A stretch of DNA of 15,682 bases from an uncultured Spartobacteria bacterium (GTDB taxonomy: Bacteria; Verrucomicrobiota; Verrucomicrobiia; Chthoniobacterales; UBA6821): assembly GCA_903831635.1 (NCBI GenBank), contig CAIKYN010000046.1, forward strand, positions 1 through 15,682, written 5' to 3'. Of this stretch, positions 1 to 7,030 are shown piece by piece; the first letter of the stretch is position 1; each line of letters begins with the position of its first letter. The notes under the pieces are model-generated. The model was not told the DNA's origin. It did no database searches and was given only the letters and a program-made list of their open reading frames with translations. Both the position numbers and the translations under genes were made by a program.

Positions 1-150
1 CACCACGATGGTCATTCGGGAGGTTTCGGGGTCAAGTGTCGGCCCGACGTTCAGGGTGTCGATGTTGAATCCGCGGCCGCTGAACATTCCAGCGATGCGG
101 GTGAGGACGCCGAATTTGTTTTCGACGAGGATGGAGATGGTATGGCGCAT
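1..150 (-). CDS. ilvN: Acetolactate synthase small subunit, N-terminal part (partial)
   Basis: This is the regulatory small subunit of acetohydroxyacid synthase, which binds valine and controls the first common step of branched-chain amino acid synthesis in the cytoplasm. The 50 visible codons start MRHTISILVENKFGVLTRIA and continue through GMFSGRGFNIDTLNVGPT, the typical N-terminal ACT domain of IlvN/IlvH. The gene starts at the ATG at 148-150 and runs off the left edge, so its 3' end is not visible. No Shine-Dalgarno sequence lies directly before the ATG. An AAGGAG lies about 26 bases upstream, with a small hairpin in between. A promoter-like sequence lies just beyond that, inside a 39-bp repeat. 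The large subunit gene is not in the window. The identity is secure from the ACT sequence; ilvN versus ilvH is only a naming choice. Confidence 0.93.
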   Translation of the reverse strand, partial: MRHTISILVENKFGVLTRIAGMFSGRGFNIDTLNVGPTLDPETSRMTIVV

Positions 151-159
151 GGAAGCTCT

Positions 160-182
160 GCCCCAGAGCGGGGCTACTCCTT
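160..182 (-). promoter_or_regulatory. ilvN leader: hairpin between AAGGAG and the start codon
   Basis: On the minus strand an AAGGAG (177-182) is followed by GCCCC-GCTCT-GGGGC (174 to 160), a 5-bp GC stem with a 5-base loop, and then the ilvN ATG at 150. If the hairpin forms, the purine-rich site is brought to about 11 nucleotides from the ATG, a workable spacing. The CTGGGGC at 160-166 can instead pair over 7 bp with GCCCCAG at 190-196, which would enclose AAGGAG in a loop. That second pairing needs a transcript starting upstream of the proposed promoter. The sequences are directly visible; the regulatory role is inferred. Confidence 0.4.
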
Positions 183-183
183 A

Positions 184-212
184 AGAATGCTGGGGCTCTT
201 TTTTTTCGTCAA
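184..212 (-). promoter_or_regulatory. Candidate promoter for ilvN
   Basis: On the minus strand TTGACG (207-212) is separated by 17 bases from CATTCT (184-189). The -35 hexamer is close to the sigma-70 consensus and the spacing is ideal. The -10 hexamer is weak (3 of 6). The same hexamers and the same spacing recur in the second repeat copy although the spacer bases differ, which supports function. The start of transcription would fall near 176-178, giving a leader of about 27 nucleotides. Confidence 0.5.
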
Positions 213-222
213 ACGGAAAGCG
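184..222. repeat. 39-bp imperfect direct repeat, left copy
   Basis: This stretch matches 7002-7040 at 34 of 39 positions in the same orientation, including an identical run of eight T followed by CGTCAAA, and GGAAAGCG after one mismatch. The two copies sit just outside the polysaccharide gene block, 6.8 kb apart. The left copy lies upstream of ilvN and the right copy upstream of the HAD gene. Weaker similarity seems to continue a few bases to the right (ATCGATGAC versus ACCGATTAC), while the left flanks differ. Confidence 0.85.
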
Positions 223-269
223 TATCGATGACACTTTCCTTGCATGCCACTTCATCGAGGGGATTTTCT

Positions 270-1427
270 TCAATTCGCGTTGATTGACTTCCTAAAAGAG
301 GTTGCCACCCGTTTTTGATCGTCGTCCGTCATTTGATAGTAAAGAGGGAGTAGAATGCAGTGATCTTGCGCCAACTCGGAATTAGTCAGTGGAGCGACCA
401 AAGGGGACTGACTGTGATTCGATTCTCTGTGAGCGCACATAATTCCGCGGCGAGTAGCTACGCCTGAATCAAGCATTTGCTGCATCACGGCCTTCTGATC
501 GCATGATAATGGAAGCTTGATGCAGTAACTCTGCCAATTGCTGCGTGCCCATTGTGGTTCAATTGGATGAATAATGCCGGGGATTTCCGAAAGCAGTTGC
601 TGATAACGTTCTGCCCGGTGACGTCGATTCGCAACAATTTCAGGCAACCTTTTCAATTGCTCGCGCCCTAATGCTGCCTGAAGATCTGTCATTCGGTAGT
701 TAAATCCCATTTCTCGATAAGACTCGAACGTGACATGGTTGGCATGATGGCGTTTTGTGTCCGAAATGCTCATGGAGTGTTGACGCAAGAGCCTGAATCT
801 TGAATCCCATTCCGGTCGCGAGGTCGTAAGCATGCCGCCATCGCCCGTGCTAAGAAGTTTTCTCGGATGAAATGAGAAGCAGGCGATGTCCGAGTGAGGA
901 CGGCCTATTTTTTCCCATCTTCCTTTCCAGAGTATCTCACTGCCGATCGCGCAGGCGGCATCCTCGATAACCGGCATGTTATGACTGGCTGCAATGTCAA
1001 GAATTTCATGAAGATTGCACGGCATGCCCATTTGATGGACGACGAGGATTGCGCGCGTACGAGCTGTCAAGGCGCGCTCAATGCCAGATGGATCAAGGTT
1101 AAAAGTTCCCGGCTCAATGTCGATAAAAACGGGTTTTGCACCGCAATAAAGCACCGCATTCGTCGTTGCAATGTAGGAATGGCTGACAGTGATTACTTCA
1201 TCGCCCGGGGTGACACCTGCTGTCAAAAGAGCAAGATGAAGCGCTGTTGTGCAATTTGAGACCGCGCATGCATGGGATGCTCCGACCATTTCTGCAAATT
1301 CCTTTTCAAAATCAGCCACCTCGGGTCCCTGGGTTATCCAACCGCTGCGGATCACCCTTAGAACGGCCTCCTCCTCAGCCTGTCCCATGATTGGCTTTGA
1401 AATAGGGATTTCGGGCACAGAGTGCAT
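270..1427 (-). CDS. DegT/DnrJ/EryC1-family sugar aminotransferase
   Basis: This is a PLP-dependent aminotransferase that transfers an amino group, usually from glutamate, to a keto group on a nucleotide sugar. The 385-aa protein has the family's usual length and opening (PISKPIMG, then SGWITQGP). It carries the PLP-phosphate region SNCTTALHLAL, the aspartate in EDAACA (about residue 156) and the Schiff-base lysine in FHPRKLLSTGDGG (about residue 190). I chose the ATG at 1425-1427 because it overlaps the preceding stop by one base (TGATG) and fits the family N-terminus. A GTG at 1460 would add 11 residues resembling no family member. It is the last gene of the polysaccharide operon, after the SDR gene. 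With the SDR and the PglD-like acetyltransferase it could form an acylated amino sugar; the exact substrate cannot be read from the sequence. Confidence 0.9.
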   Translation of the reverse strand: MHSVPEIPISKPIMGQAEEEAVLRVIRSGWITQGPEVADFEKEFAEMVGASHACAVSNCTTALHLALLTAGVTPGDEVITVSHSYIATTNAVLYCGAKPVFIDIEPGTFNLDPSGIERALTARTRAILVVHQMGMPCNLHEILDIAASHNMPVIEDAACAIGSEILWKGRWEKIGRPHSDIACFSFHPRKLLSTGDGGMLTTSRPEWDSRFRLLRQHSMSISDTKRHHANHVTFESYREMGFNYRMTDLQAALGREQLKRLPEIVANRRHRAERYQQLLSEIPGIIHPIEPQWARSNWQSYCIKLPLSCDQKAVMQQMLDSGVATRRGIMCAHRESNHSQSPLVAPLTNSELAQDHCILLPLYYQMTDDDQKRVATSFRKSINAN

Positions 1428-2398
1428 CAACGAGTTTGATTGCGAGATGAGCGCCACCACTTCACCAACTGATCAAGTCCTTCCTCCAGAGAAATCGTTG
1501 CTCTAAAACCTAATAATGAGCGCGCCTTGCTTGTGTCAGCAAGTCGTCTTGGAACAGGGTTCACACTCCGCTCCGGTGCGTACTCGGGGGGCAATCCGGA
1601 TCCCATGACCCGCGATAGCAATGAGGCAAGATCGTTTAGGCTCGTTTCCCTACCGCTTGCGACATTAAACACATCATCAGAGATATCTGATTGAAGGGCC
1701 ATGAGATTGGCTCGTGCAATATCCGCAACGTGAACGAAGTCCATAGTCTGCTTACCATCGCCGAAAATCAGTGGTGATTGCCCATTTTCTAATCTCTCCA
1801 TCCATCTAATCAAAACTTCGGTGTAGCGTCCGTGAATGTCCATCCGTGGCCCGTAGACATTAAAATAACGCAATGCCACATAAGGCAATCCATTCATGTC
1901 ATTGAACGAACGTAGTAATCCCTCGAGCATCACCTTTGTCGCGCCGTACCATGTGCGGTTATTGTAGGGATGGTGATCTTCAGGAGTCGGAAAAGCCCCT
2001 GCTAATCCGTAGATTGATGCACTCGACGCGGCGATGATTTTTTTTACCCCGGCTAGATGAGAGGCCTCGATCACATTGAAAGAGCCGTTACCCATGACCT
2101 CCATGGCTGCACGAGGGTAATCCGCGCAAGCAGTTATTCTTTGCGCCGCCAGATGGATCACGGCATCCGTGCCGTTGCAAACCTGGCGCACTTGATCGGC
2201 ATTCCGAATATCTCCATGAACGAAGGTGACCCTCGGGTCTCTTAAAGCAGCCTCGATGTTGTTCATATTCCCGCGTTCGAGGTTGTCCAGGATGATGACA
2301 CGATCAGGAGCATGATCCTTCAGGAGCAGGTCAATCGTTGTTGAGCCGATCAATCCGCACCCACCCGTTACCAGAATTCTAGAACCTTCAATTTTCAT
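1427..2398 (-). CDS. Extended SDR: NAD-dependent nucleotide-sugar epimerase/dehydratase
   Basis: This is an NAD(P)-dependent short-chain dehydrogenase of the extended type, acting on a nucleotide-activated sugar in the cytoplasm. The Rossmann glycine motif is TGGCGLIG (residues 11-18), followed by IHLAAQ (81-86), the serine of SSASIYG (about 127) and the catalytic pair Y151/K155 in YGATK. RYFNVYGPR and the DFVHV segment of the C-terminal sugar-binding part are also typical. Its 323 aa is the usual length. It resembles UDP-GlcNAc/UDP-Glc 4-epimerases more than 4,6-dehydratases, but the reaction is not fixed by these motifs. The start overlaps the end of the PglD-like gene by 11 bp and the stop overlaps the next ATG by one base, so it is translated as part of the operon. 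Confidence 0.88.
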   Translation of the reverse strand: MKIEGSRILVTGGCGLIGSTTIDLLLKDHAPDRVIILDNLERGNMNNIEAALRDPRVTFVHGDIRNADQVRQVCNGTDAVIHLAAQRITACADYPRAAMEVMGNGSFNVIEASHLAGVKKIIAASSASIYGLAGAFPTPEDHHPYNNRTWYGATKVMLEGLLRSFNDMNGLPYVALRYFNVYGPRMDIHGRYTEVLIRWMERLENGQSPLIFGDGKQTMDFVHVADIARANLMALQSDISDDVFNVASGRETSLNDLASLLSRVMGSGLPPEYAPERSVNPVPRRLADTSKARSLLGFRATISLEEGLDQLVKWWRSSRNQTR

Positions 2399-3065
2399 TA
2401 TTTAGACCCTGCGTTTTAGTGGCTTTGGCAATCTGTCTTGCTGGATTGCCAGCCATGATTGCCCCGTCGGGTACGTTCCTGATGACATTGGATCCTAGGC
2501 CTAGTAACGCCCGATCACCGATCCTCACTTGATGAATGATGTTGGTACCGCTGCCCATGTAACAGTTTCTTCCAATATTAACCCCACCTGCCACAATTAC
2601 TCCTGATCCGATAAGGGTTAGATCCCCAACTGTCACATCGTGGTGGATGACGGTATTAGGTAGAATGCACACATGATTGCCAATCACTGCGTTGGCTGGT
2701 ATAACAACGCCCGCCATGATTACGACACCGATGCCAATCCTAGCGTGGCGAGAGACAGATGCAGTCGGGTGAATTGCGGTAATAAAGCGCTCACTCCCTA
2801 TGTTGAGATCGGAGATTATGCCTCCACGCTGAAGATAAGTTTCCGAACTCCCCGGCACTGCCAGCACCTTGGCTTGTGGAAAGAGATCCAGAGCATCACG
2901 TCCCATGATTCTGTAGCCGGCTCCGCGGTATTGTTGGAGCTCGATATCATCATCTATGAATCCTATCACAAATGTATCCGGTTTGAGACAATCAAGTGCT
3001 TCGCGTGAATTCCCGTTATATGGAAAAAGCAGCACGCACTTCTTTCCATGTTCAGAATCTTTCAT
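2388..3065 (-). CDS. PglD-like sugar O/N-acyltransferase with left-handed beta-helix
   Basis: This is predicted to transfer an acetyl (or other acyl) group from acyl-CoA to an amino group of a nucleotide sugar. The N-terminal half (KKCVLLFPYNGNSREAL, then GFIDDD) has the small Rossmann-like domain of PglD/NeuD-type enzymes. From about residue 100 the sequence shows the hexapeptide repeats of a left-handed beta-helix (for example ASVSRHARIGIGVVI). The HHDVTVGD motif (about 141-148) contains the expected catalytic histidine, and MAGNPARQI is a typical end. I place the start at the ATG at 3063-3065, which overlaps the upstream aminotransferase by 14 bp and begins just before the first beta-strand. 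An ATG at 3116 would add 17 residues inside the neighbour. The neighbours suggest a role in making a second N-acylated amino sugar. Confidence 0.85.
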   Translation of the reverse strand: MKDSEHGKKCVLLFPYNGNSREALDCLKPDTFVIGFIDDDIELQQYRGAGYRIMGRDALDLFPQAKVLAVPGSSETYLQRGGIISDLNIGSERFITAIHPTASVSRHARIGIGVVIMAGVVIPANAVIGNHVCILPNTVIHHDVTVGDLTLIGSGVIVAGGVNIGRNCYMGSGTNIIHQVRIGDRALLGLGSNVIRNVPDGAIMAGNPARQIAKATKTQGLNNEN

Positions 3066-4173
3066 GACGGGTTTCGCATTGATGAAGGTTGAGCACAACT
3101 CTGGATATATGCTCACGCTGGGCTATACTTAGTTCAGGAAAGATTGGCAAAGAGAGCACTTCGGTTGCTGCCATTTCAGCATTTGGAAAATCCCCTTTGC
3201 TGTAGCCTAAGTCGGCGTTGGCAGGAAGCAGATGCATCGGATAGGGGTAATGGATGCGGGTAGAGATGCCCTCCGAGTGAAGGGTTTTCATCCAATCGCT
3301 GCGCCTTGAAGTTCTAACGGCATAGATATGATAGACATGCTTGGAGTCTGGGCAATTCCCGGGGAATTGAAGACCGCTTCCTTTAAAGTACGAGTCGTAG
3401 TGGAAGGCATGAGTGCGTCGTGCCTCTGTCCAATAACTAATATAACGCAACTTGACCCTAAGAACAGCACCTTGCAATGCATCCATCCGGTAATTAAAAC
3501 CCTTTAATACATGATTGTATTTTTGCTCGGCACCCCAGTCCCGTAACATTCGAAGTTTACTTGCCATTGCCTTATCGCCCGTTACCACCATGCCGGCCTC
3601 TCCATAGGCGCCAAGATTCTTACCAGGGTAAAAACTGAAACAGGCCAGATCCCCGAGGCTCCCGATCCGTTGTCCCTTCAATTCAGCTCCATGGGCCTGA
3701 GCGGCATCCTCAATCAGAAGAAGACCATGCCGGTCGGCAATCTCGCGCAAGGAAACCATGTCAGCTGGTTGACCGTAGAGATGTACGGCTATGATTGCCC
3801 TCGTCCTTGGAGTAATTGCCTCCTCGACCTGATTTGGGTCAAGGTTGTAATAGATTGGATTGATATCCACCAACACTGGTCTGGCACCACAGTACTGAAT
3901 GGCGGCGACCGTTGAAACAAAAGTGAAAGCCGTGGTGATTACTTCGTCGCCCGGCCCGATGCCTCCCGCCAGAAGTGCAAGGTGTAATGCGCTTGTTCCG
4001 CTGTTGACGGCGATCGCATTGTCGGAGTAGCAGTATGCTGCAAACTCACGTTCCAAAGCCTCGACTATGGGTCCAAGGGAAAATTCACAGGTCTCGAAAA
4101 CACTCTCAATGGCAGTGTCAATTTCAGTCTTGATCGAAGCATATTGCGCCTTGAGGTCAACGAAAGGAATCAT
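3052..4173 (-). CDS. WbpE/WlbC-like UDP-3-keto-sugar aminotransferase (DegT family)
   Basis: This PLP enzyme probably aminates the 3-keto group produced by the dehydrogenase encoded just upstream. The 373-aa protein opens with MIPFVDLKAQY, the typical start of the WbpE/WlbC branch. It has NSGTSALHLAL (58-68), the aspartate of EDAAQAHGA (about 156) and the Schiff-base lysine in FYPGKNLGAYGEAG (K185). Its ATG overlaps the dehydrogenase stop in an ATGA arrangement (4170-4173), indicating translational coupling. The pairing of a DegT enzyme with a Gfo/Idh/MocA dehydrogenase and a beta-helix acetyltransferase is the signature of the 2,3-diacetamido-2,3-dideoxy-hexuronic acid pathway. A 3-amino-dideoxyhexose role is less likely because no ketoisomerase is seen. 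Confidence 0.9.
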   Translation of the reverse strand: MIPFVDLKAQYASIKTEIDTAIESVFETCEFSLGPIVEALEREFAAYCYSDNAIAVNSGTSALHLALLAGGIGPGDEVITTAFTFVSTVAAIQYCGARPVLVDINPIYYNLDPNQVEEAITPRTRAIIAVHLYGQPADMVSLREIADRHGLLLIEDAAQAHGAELKGQRIGSLGDLACFSFYPGKNLGAYGEAGMVVTGDKAMASKLRMLRDWGAEQKYNHVLKGFNYRMDALQGAVLRVKLRYISYWTEARRTHAFHYDSYFKGSGLQFPGNCPDSKHVYHIYAVRTSRRSDWMKTLHSEGISTRIHYPYPMHLLPANADLGYSKGDFPNAEMAATEVLSLPIFPELSIAQREHISRVVLNLHQCETRHERF

Positions 4174-5198
4174 GACCTAATATCCTGCAAGGCAAGTAAT
4201 ACCTGTGCCCCTCTGGCGTTCATTGATGCCGTGGCAGCTTCGATCATCTCCACGATACGAATTCCGAAGGATCCATCAGTAATAGGTTTTGTTGAGTTCG
4301 CAATACACTCTATAAAATGACCCGCAGCAACTTGCAGGGGTTCAGTAGAGTCGTACGAAAGTGAAACAATGCCATCATGCCTGTATTGTAGAGGAACCTG
4401 TAGCTGATGATCAGAGAGTTCAGGGTGAATTATTTGTGCATCATGAATTCGCAGTTTTGCATCGGTTGAAATTTCATTGTAGGTAATCATTTTCCTGTCA
4501 CCCCCGACTATGATCGTTCGTTGTTTCATAGGTGAGATCCAGCTTGCGTTGAGATGTGCAATAAACCCTGATTCATAAAACAAGGTGGTATAAGCCAAAT
4601 TCTCAGGCCAATTACAGATATGAGCCGCTCCGCTTGCGGAAATTGCAACAGGTTTCTCAGCAAAAAGATACTCCATAATTGCGAAGTCGTGCGAGGCAAG
4701 GTCAGCAATTACATTAACATCGTTTTGAAATCGGCCTAGGTTTGATCGAATAGAATCGTAATAAAATAGTCGGCCAAGATCACCGTTGGAAAGAAGTTCG
4801 CGTACTTTTCCGATTGCTCCCCCATAGGCATAGGTGTGGTCAACCATCAGCACAAGGCCACGTTTTTCAGCCTCTTCAACGAGTAATCTCGCCTCGATTG
4901 AAGTCCGGGTCATCGGTTTCTCCACAAACACATGTTTGCCTGCCATGAGGCTTTCCATGGCCAGTTGGAAGTGTGTTTCCGTGGGTGTAGCAATGACCAC
5001 CGCATCAATCTTTGGATCATTGATGATTTGTTGAGCATCTTCGCCGGTAGTAACTCGCGGGAGTTCGCTCTGAAATGATTCCAGGGCGGACTCACTTGAA
5101 TCGGCGACAAAACTTATAATGACGCCCGGTATTCTTTCAAAATTTCGCACTAGATTTTTCCCCCAGTGACCATAACCGATAACTCCAAGCTTGATCAT
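4170..5198 (-). CDS. Gfo/Idh/MocA oxidoreductase, WbpB/WlbA-like
   Basis: This is predicted to oxidise the 3-hydroxyl of a UDP-N-acetylhexosaminuronic acid using NAD, giving the 3-keto substrate for the aminotransferase encoded next. The N-terminal Rossmann fold shows VIGYGHWG (residues 6-13), and the EKP motif that defines the Gfo/Idh/MocA family is at 93-95 (VFVEKPMT). The region around HTYAYGG and the C-terminal alpha/beta domain complete a 342-aa protein of normal length. The start is the ATG at 5196-5198; an AGGGAAAA-like purine stretch lies about 8 bases upstream. The gene is separated from the acetyltransferase upstream by 83 bp containing an inverted repeat, and it overlaps the next gene by 4 bp. 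The upstream UDP-GlcNAc 6-dehydrogenase (WbpA type) is not in this window. The family assignment is secure; the substrate is inferred from context. Confidence 0.9.
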   Translation of the reverse strand: MIKLGVIGYGHWGKNLVRNFERIPGVIISFVADSSESALESFQSELPRVTTGEDAQQIINDPKIDAVVIATPTETHFQLAMESLMAGKHVFVEKPMTRTSIEARLLVEEAEKRGLVLMVDHTYAYGGAIGKVRELLSNGDLGRLFYYDSIRSNLGRFQNDVNVIADLASHDFAIMEYLFAEKPVAISASGAAHICNWPENLAYTTLFYESGFIAHLNASWISPMKQRTIIVGGDRKMITYNEISTDAKLRIHDAQIIHPELSDHQLQVPLQYRHDGIVSLSYDSTEPLQVAAGHFIECIANSTKPITDGSFGIRIVEMIEAATASMNARGAQVLLALQDIRS

Positions 5199-5219
5199 TC
5201 TCGATTTTCCCTAGTTGTT

Positions 5220-5252
5220 AACGGCTCGACAGATATTGCTTCAGTAGCCGTT
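5220..5252. repeat. Inverted repeat between acetyltransferase and dehydrogenase genes
   Basis: AACGGCT (5220-5226) and AGCCGTT (5246-5252) form perfect 7-bp arms around a 19-base loop in the 83-bp gap inside the operon. On the minus-strand transcript it would be an intercistronic hairpin. No run of U follows it in that direction, so it does not look like a normal terminator of the operon. It may affect mRNA processing or the ratio of the flanking proteins. Confidence 0.4.
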
Positions 5253-5281
5253 TTCACGAATCCCTCAGATTTATTCTCACT

Positions 5282-5794
5282 TCAATTTTGGGCTTCTTTC
5301 ATGAACGGACCCTGTTTATCAAGAGCCTCTCGTACATCGCCGATTATACGGGCAGGCACTCCCGCCACGATAGCATAATCGGGGACGTCCTTGGTTACCA
5401 CTGCTCCTGCAGCCACGAGGGCACAGACACCGATGACCAAGCCGGGGCATATTGTGGCATTAGAACCTATTGAAGCCTGTTTTTTGACCAATGTTGATTC
5501 CATATGCCAGTCCTTCTCGTTCAGTATTTTCCCATCAATCCCTGTTGCCCGAGGAAATCGGTCATTCGTAAACATCACTCCATGTCCGATGAATACTTCA
5601 TCCTCGATTGTGACCGCTTCGCAGATAAAGCTATGAGAGGAAATTTTGCAGCGTTCACCCACCGATGTGTTCTTCTGAATCTCCACAAAAGTTCCTATGC
5701 TGCTATTATTTCCAATTGAACAGCCGTAAAGATTAACAAGATCCGGATGAAATATCCTAACATCTTTTCCTAGGTAAACTTTATCGTCAATCAT
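5282..5794 (-). CDS. WbpD/WlbB-like UDP-sugar 3-N-acetyltransferase
   Basis: This is predicted to acetylate the 3-amino group of the UDP-amino-sugar made by the dehydrogenase and aminotransferase encoded downstream. Nearly the whole 170-aa protein consists of hexapeptide repeats of a left-handed beta-helix (for example GNNSSIGTFVEIQ). The IGHGVMFTNDRFPRA segment (69-83) is characteristic of the WbpD/WlbB branch and holds the active-site histidine (H71) and asparagine (N77). The C-terminal IVAGVPARIIG closes the helix. The length is slightly below WbpD. The start is the ATG at 5792-5794 in AT-rich DNA with no clear ribosome-binding site. With the two following genes it makes the three-gene set for 3-acetamido sugar formation. 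Confidence 0.88.
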   Translation of the reverse strand: MIDDKVYLGKDVRIFHPDLVNLYGCSIGNNSSIGTFVEIQKNTSVGERCKISSHSFICEAVTIEDEVFIGHGVMFTNDRFPRATGIDGKILNEKDWHMESTLVKKQASIGSNATICPGLVIGVCALVAAGAVVTKDVPDYAIVAGVPARIIGDVREALDKQGPFMKEAQN

Positions 5795-5801
5795 AATATT
5801 A

Positions 5802-5933
5802 TTATCTGTATTTTTGAAATATTGAATTATTGGTTTTGTGGATTCTCCATAAATCGTTAATCTCAGAAAGTGTTGCTAAACGTAAATTACCCCCAGCAAT
5901 TTGATTAAGAAAATTATCAAATAAATCTATCAT
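5802..5933 (-). CDS. 43-aa ORF, possible remnant of a polysaccharide deacetylase-like gene
   Basis: The ORF starts MIDLFDNFLNQIAGGNLRLA and ends IFQKYR before a TAA at 5802-5804. Its ATG (5931-5933) overlaps the glycosyltransferase stop by one base (TAATG), and its stop lies 7 bp before the acetyltransferase start, so it fills the gap exactly. The segment GGNLRLATLSEINDLW resembles the last strand and helix of NodB-type polysaccharide deacetylases, but no catalytic part is present and I cannot confirm the match. It is either a small coupled gene or the 3' stub of a deleted gene. The coding frame is visible; the identity is a guess. Confidence 0.4.
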   Translation of the reverse strand: MIDLFDNFLNQIAGGNLRLATLSEINDLWRIHKTNNSIFQKYR

Positions 5934-6883
5934 TAAGAGTTCCTATATAATAGCTCGCTATCACGCGCTAATAGTTTCCAATTCCGAGAAATTTCAGAAT
6001 ATAAAAGTGGAGCAGTTTCATGAGCGAATTTAAGCCACTCGAGGTGTCTTGTATCCATTTTTAGGAAACATAAAGCTTGAGCCACTTTTAAGGCTTCCTT
6101 GGCGATGCTATGCTTTGCCGTTTTTATGAATTTCTCTGCATCTGGTAGACTTCGATAATATTCCGTAAAAAATGAATCGAAGGCCGCATTTCTCTGCTTT
6201 ATGTCTAGGATTCCAGGATAGCTATGATGCATAGCTCCATGATGCTGGCGATAAAAAGATTGTTTTGCTTCAATCATTCCAACATTTCCATGCATCGAGA
6301 GTCGCATCCACATTTCCATGTCCGCGGTATGCGGAAGTTCCTTAGTGTAGTGACCGCAGTTTTTTTGTGAGCGAGTTCGCACAACAACAGTAGATGTATT
6401 GCTTCCCAAGATGTTCATTCCACTTTCACAAAATCTCATGAGCCATTTTAAGCTTCCCATTTTTTCGCAGCGTATCTGCTCCGGAGGATTGTAGGGATGT
6501 CGAGACGGGTCCTCTGTAACAATAGACTCACCACAAGCAAAACTCATTTCGGGGTTTCTATCTAACAAGGTTGTAGCTCGGAACAGAGCCCCTCTAGTGA
6601 GAACATCATCTGCCGAGAGCAGTAGCAGGTAATCAGACTGAGCCCAATCCAATCCAATATTATAAGTTGCAATGTGTCCTTTGTTGGCTTGATGTCGGAG
6701 GTAGGAAACCCTTTTATCGGAATCAGCAAGTTCTTTGCAAACCTGCGGTGTATCGTCTGTGGAGGCATCGTCAAGGATGAGCACCCTGACCCCAACGCCA
6801 TGTTGAGAGAGAACACTCCCGACGCATTCTCTCAAAAAGTGTCCGTATTGATACGAGGGAATGATAACATCTATAGAACTCAT
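5933..6883 (-). CDS. Family 2 glycosyltransferase
   Basis: This is a GT-A fold inverting glycosyltransferase that probably adds a sugar to a lipid-linked polysaccharide at the cytoplasmic membrane. The 316-aa protein begins MSSIDVIIPSYQYGHFLREC, the usual first strand. It has the nucleotide-binding aspartates in LILDDASTDDT (38-39) and the metal-binding ADD in LLSADDVL (91-93). The TADMEMWMRL segment (about 186-195) is the typical acceptor-side motif with the catalytic acid/base region. No membrane segment is evident, and the C-terminal helical part is not assignable. It is the first gene of the operon, about 110 nt downstream of the predicted promoter start. Its DNA is clearly AT-rich compared with the HAD gene beside it, as often seen for acquired polysaccharide genes. 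Donor and acceptor cannot be told from sequence. Confidence 0.88.
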   Translation of the reverse strand: MSSIDVIIPSYQYGHFLRECVGSVLSQHGVGVRVLILDDASTDDTPQVCKELADSDKRVSYLRHQANKGHIATYNIGLDWAQSDYLLLLSADDVLTRGALFRATTLLDRNPEMSFACGESIVTEDPSRHPYNPPEQIRCEKMGSLKWLMRFCESGMNILGSNTSTVVVRTRSQKNCGHYTKELPHTADMEMWMRLSMHGNVGMIEAKQSFYRQHHGAMHHSYPGILDIKQRNAAFDSFFTEYYRSLPDAEKFIKTAKHSIAKEALKVAQALCFLKMDTRHLEWLKFAHETAPLLYSEISRNWKLLARDSELLYRNS

Positions 6884-7001
6884 TTTATTTATTGGTATTT
6901 TTAGTGAGAAATAAAATTCCAGATCGAGATGTGCTTTCTATTTTTATATGAATCATTCCGTTGGTTTTAAGAATACGATTGAACGGCTAATTTACGATTT
7001 T

Positions 7002-7030
7002 AGAATGAGAGGGCACTTTTTTTTCGTCAA
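7002..7030 (-). promoter_or_regulatory. Candidate promoter for the polysaccharide operon
   Basis: On the minus strand TTGACG (7025-7030) is followed after 17 bases by CATTCT (7002-7007), exactly the arrangement found upstream of ilvN. The predicted transcript starts near 6995 and has an AT-rich leader of about 110 nucleotides before the glycosyltransferase ATG. The leader shows no strong Shine-Dalgarno sequence and no obvious terminator. Because it lies inside the repeat, this promoter may be a copy of the ilvN one, or the reverse. Confidence 0.5.

Noticed and set aside
1427..1460. GTG start at 1460 for the first aminotransferase
   Set aside because: The extra 11 residues lie inside the SDR coding end and do not fit the DegT N-terminus; the ATG at 1427 overlaps the SDR stop as TGATG.
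3066..3116. ATG start at 3116 for the PglD-like acyltransferase
   Set aside because: It would overlap the aminotransferase by 65 bp and add 17 residues with no domain match; the ATG at 3065 begins just before the Rossmann-like strand.
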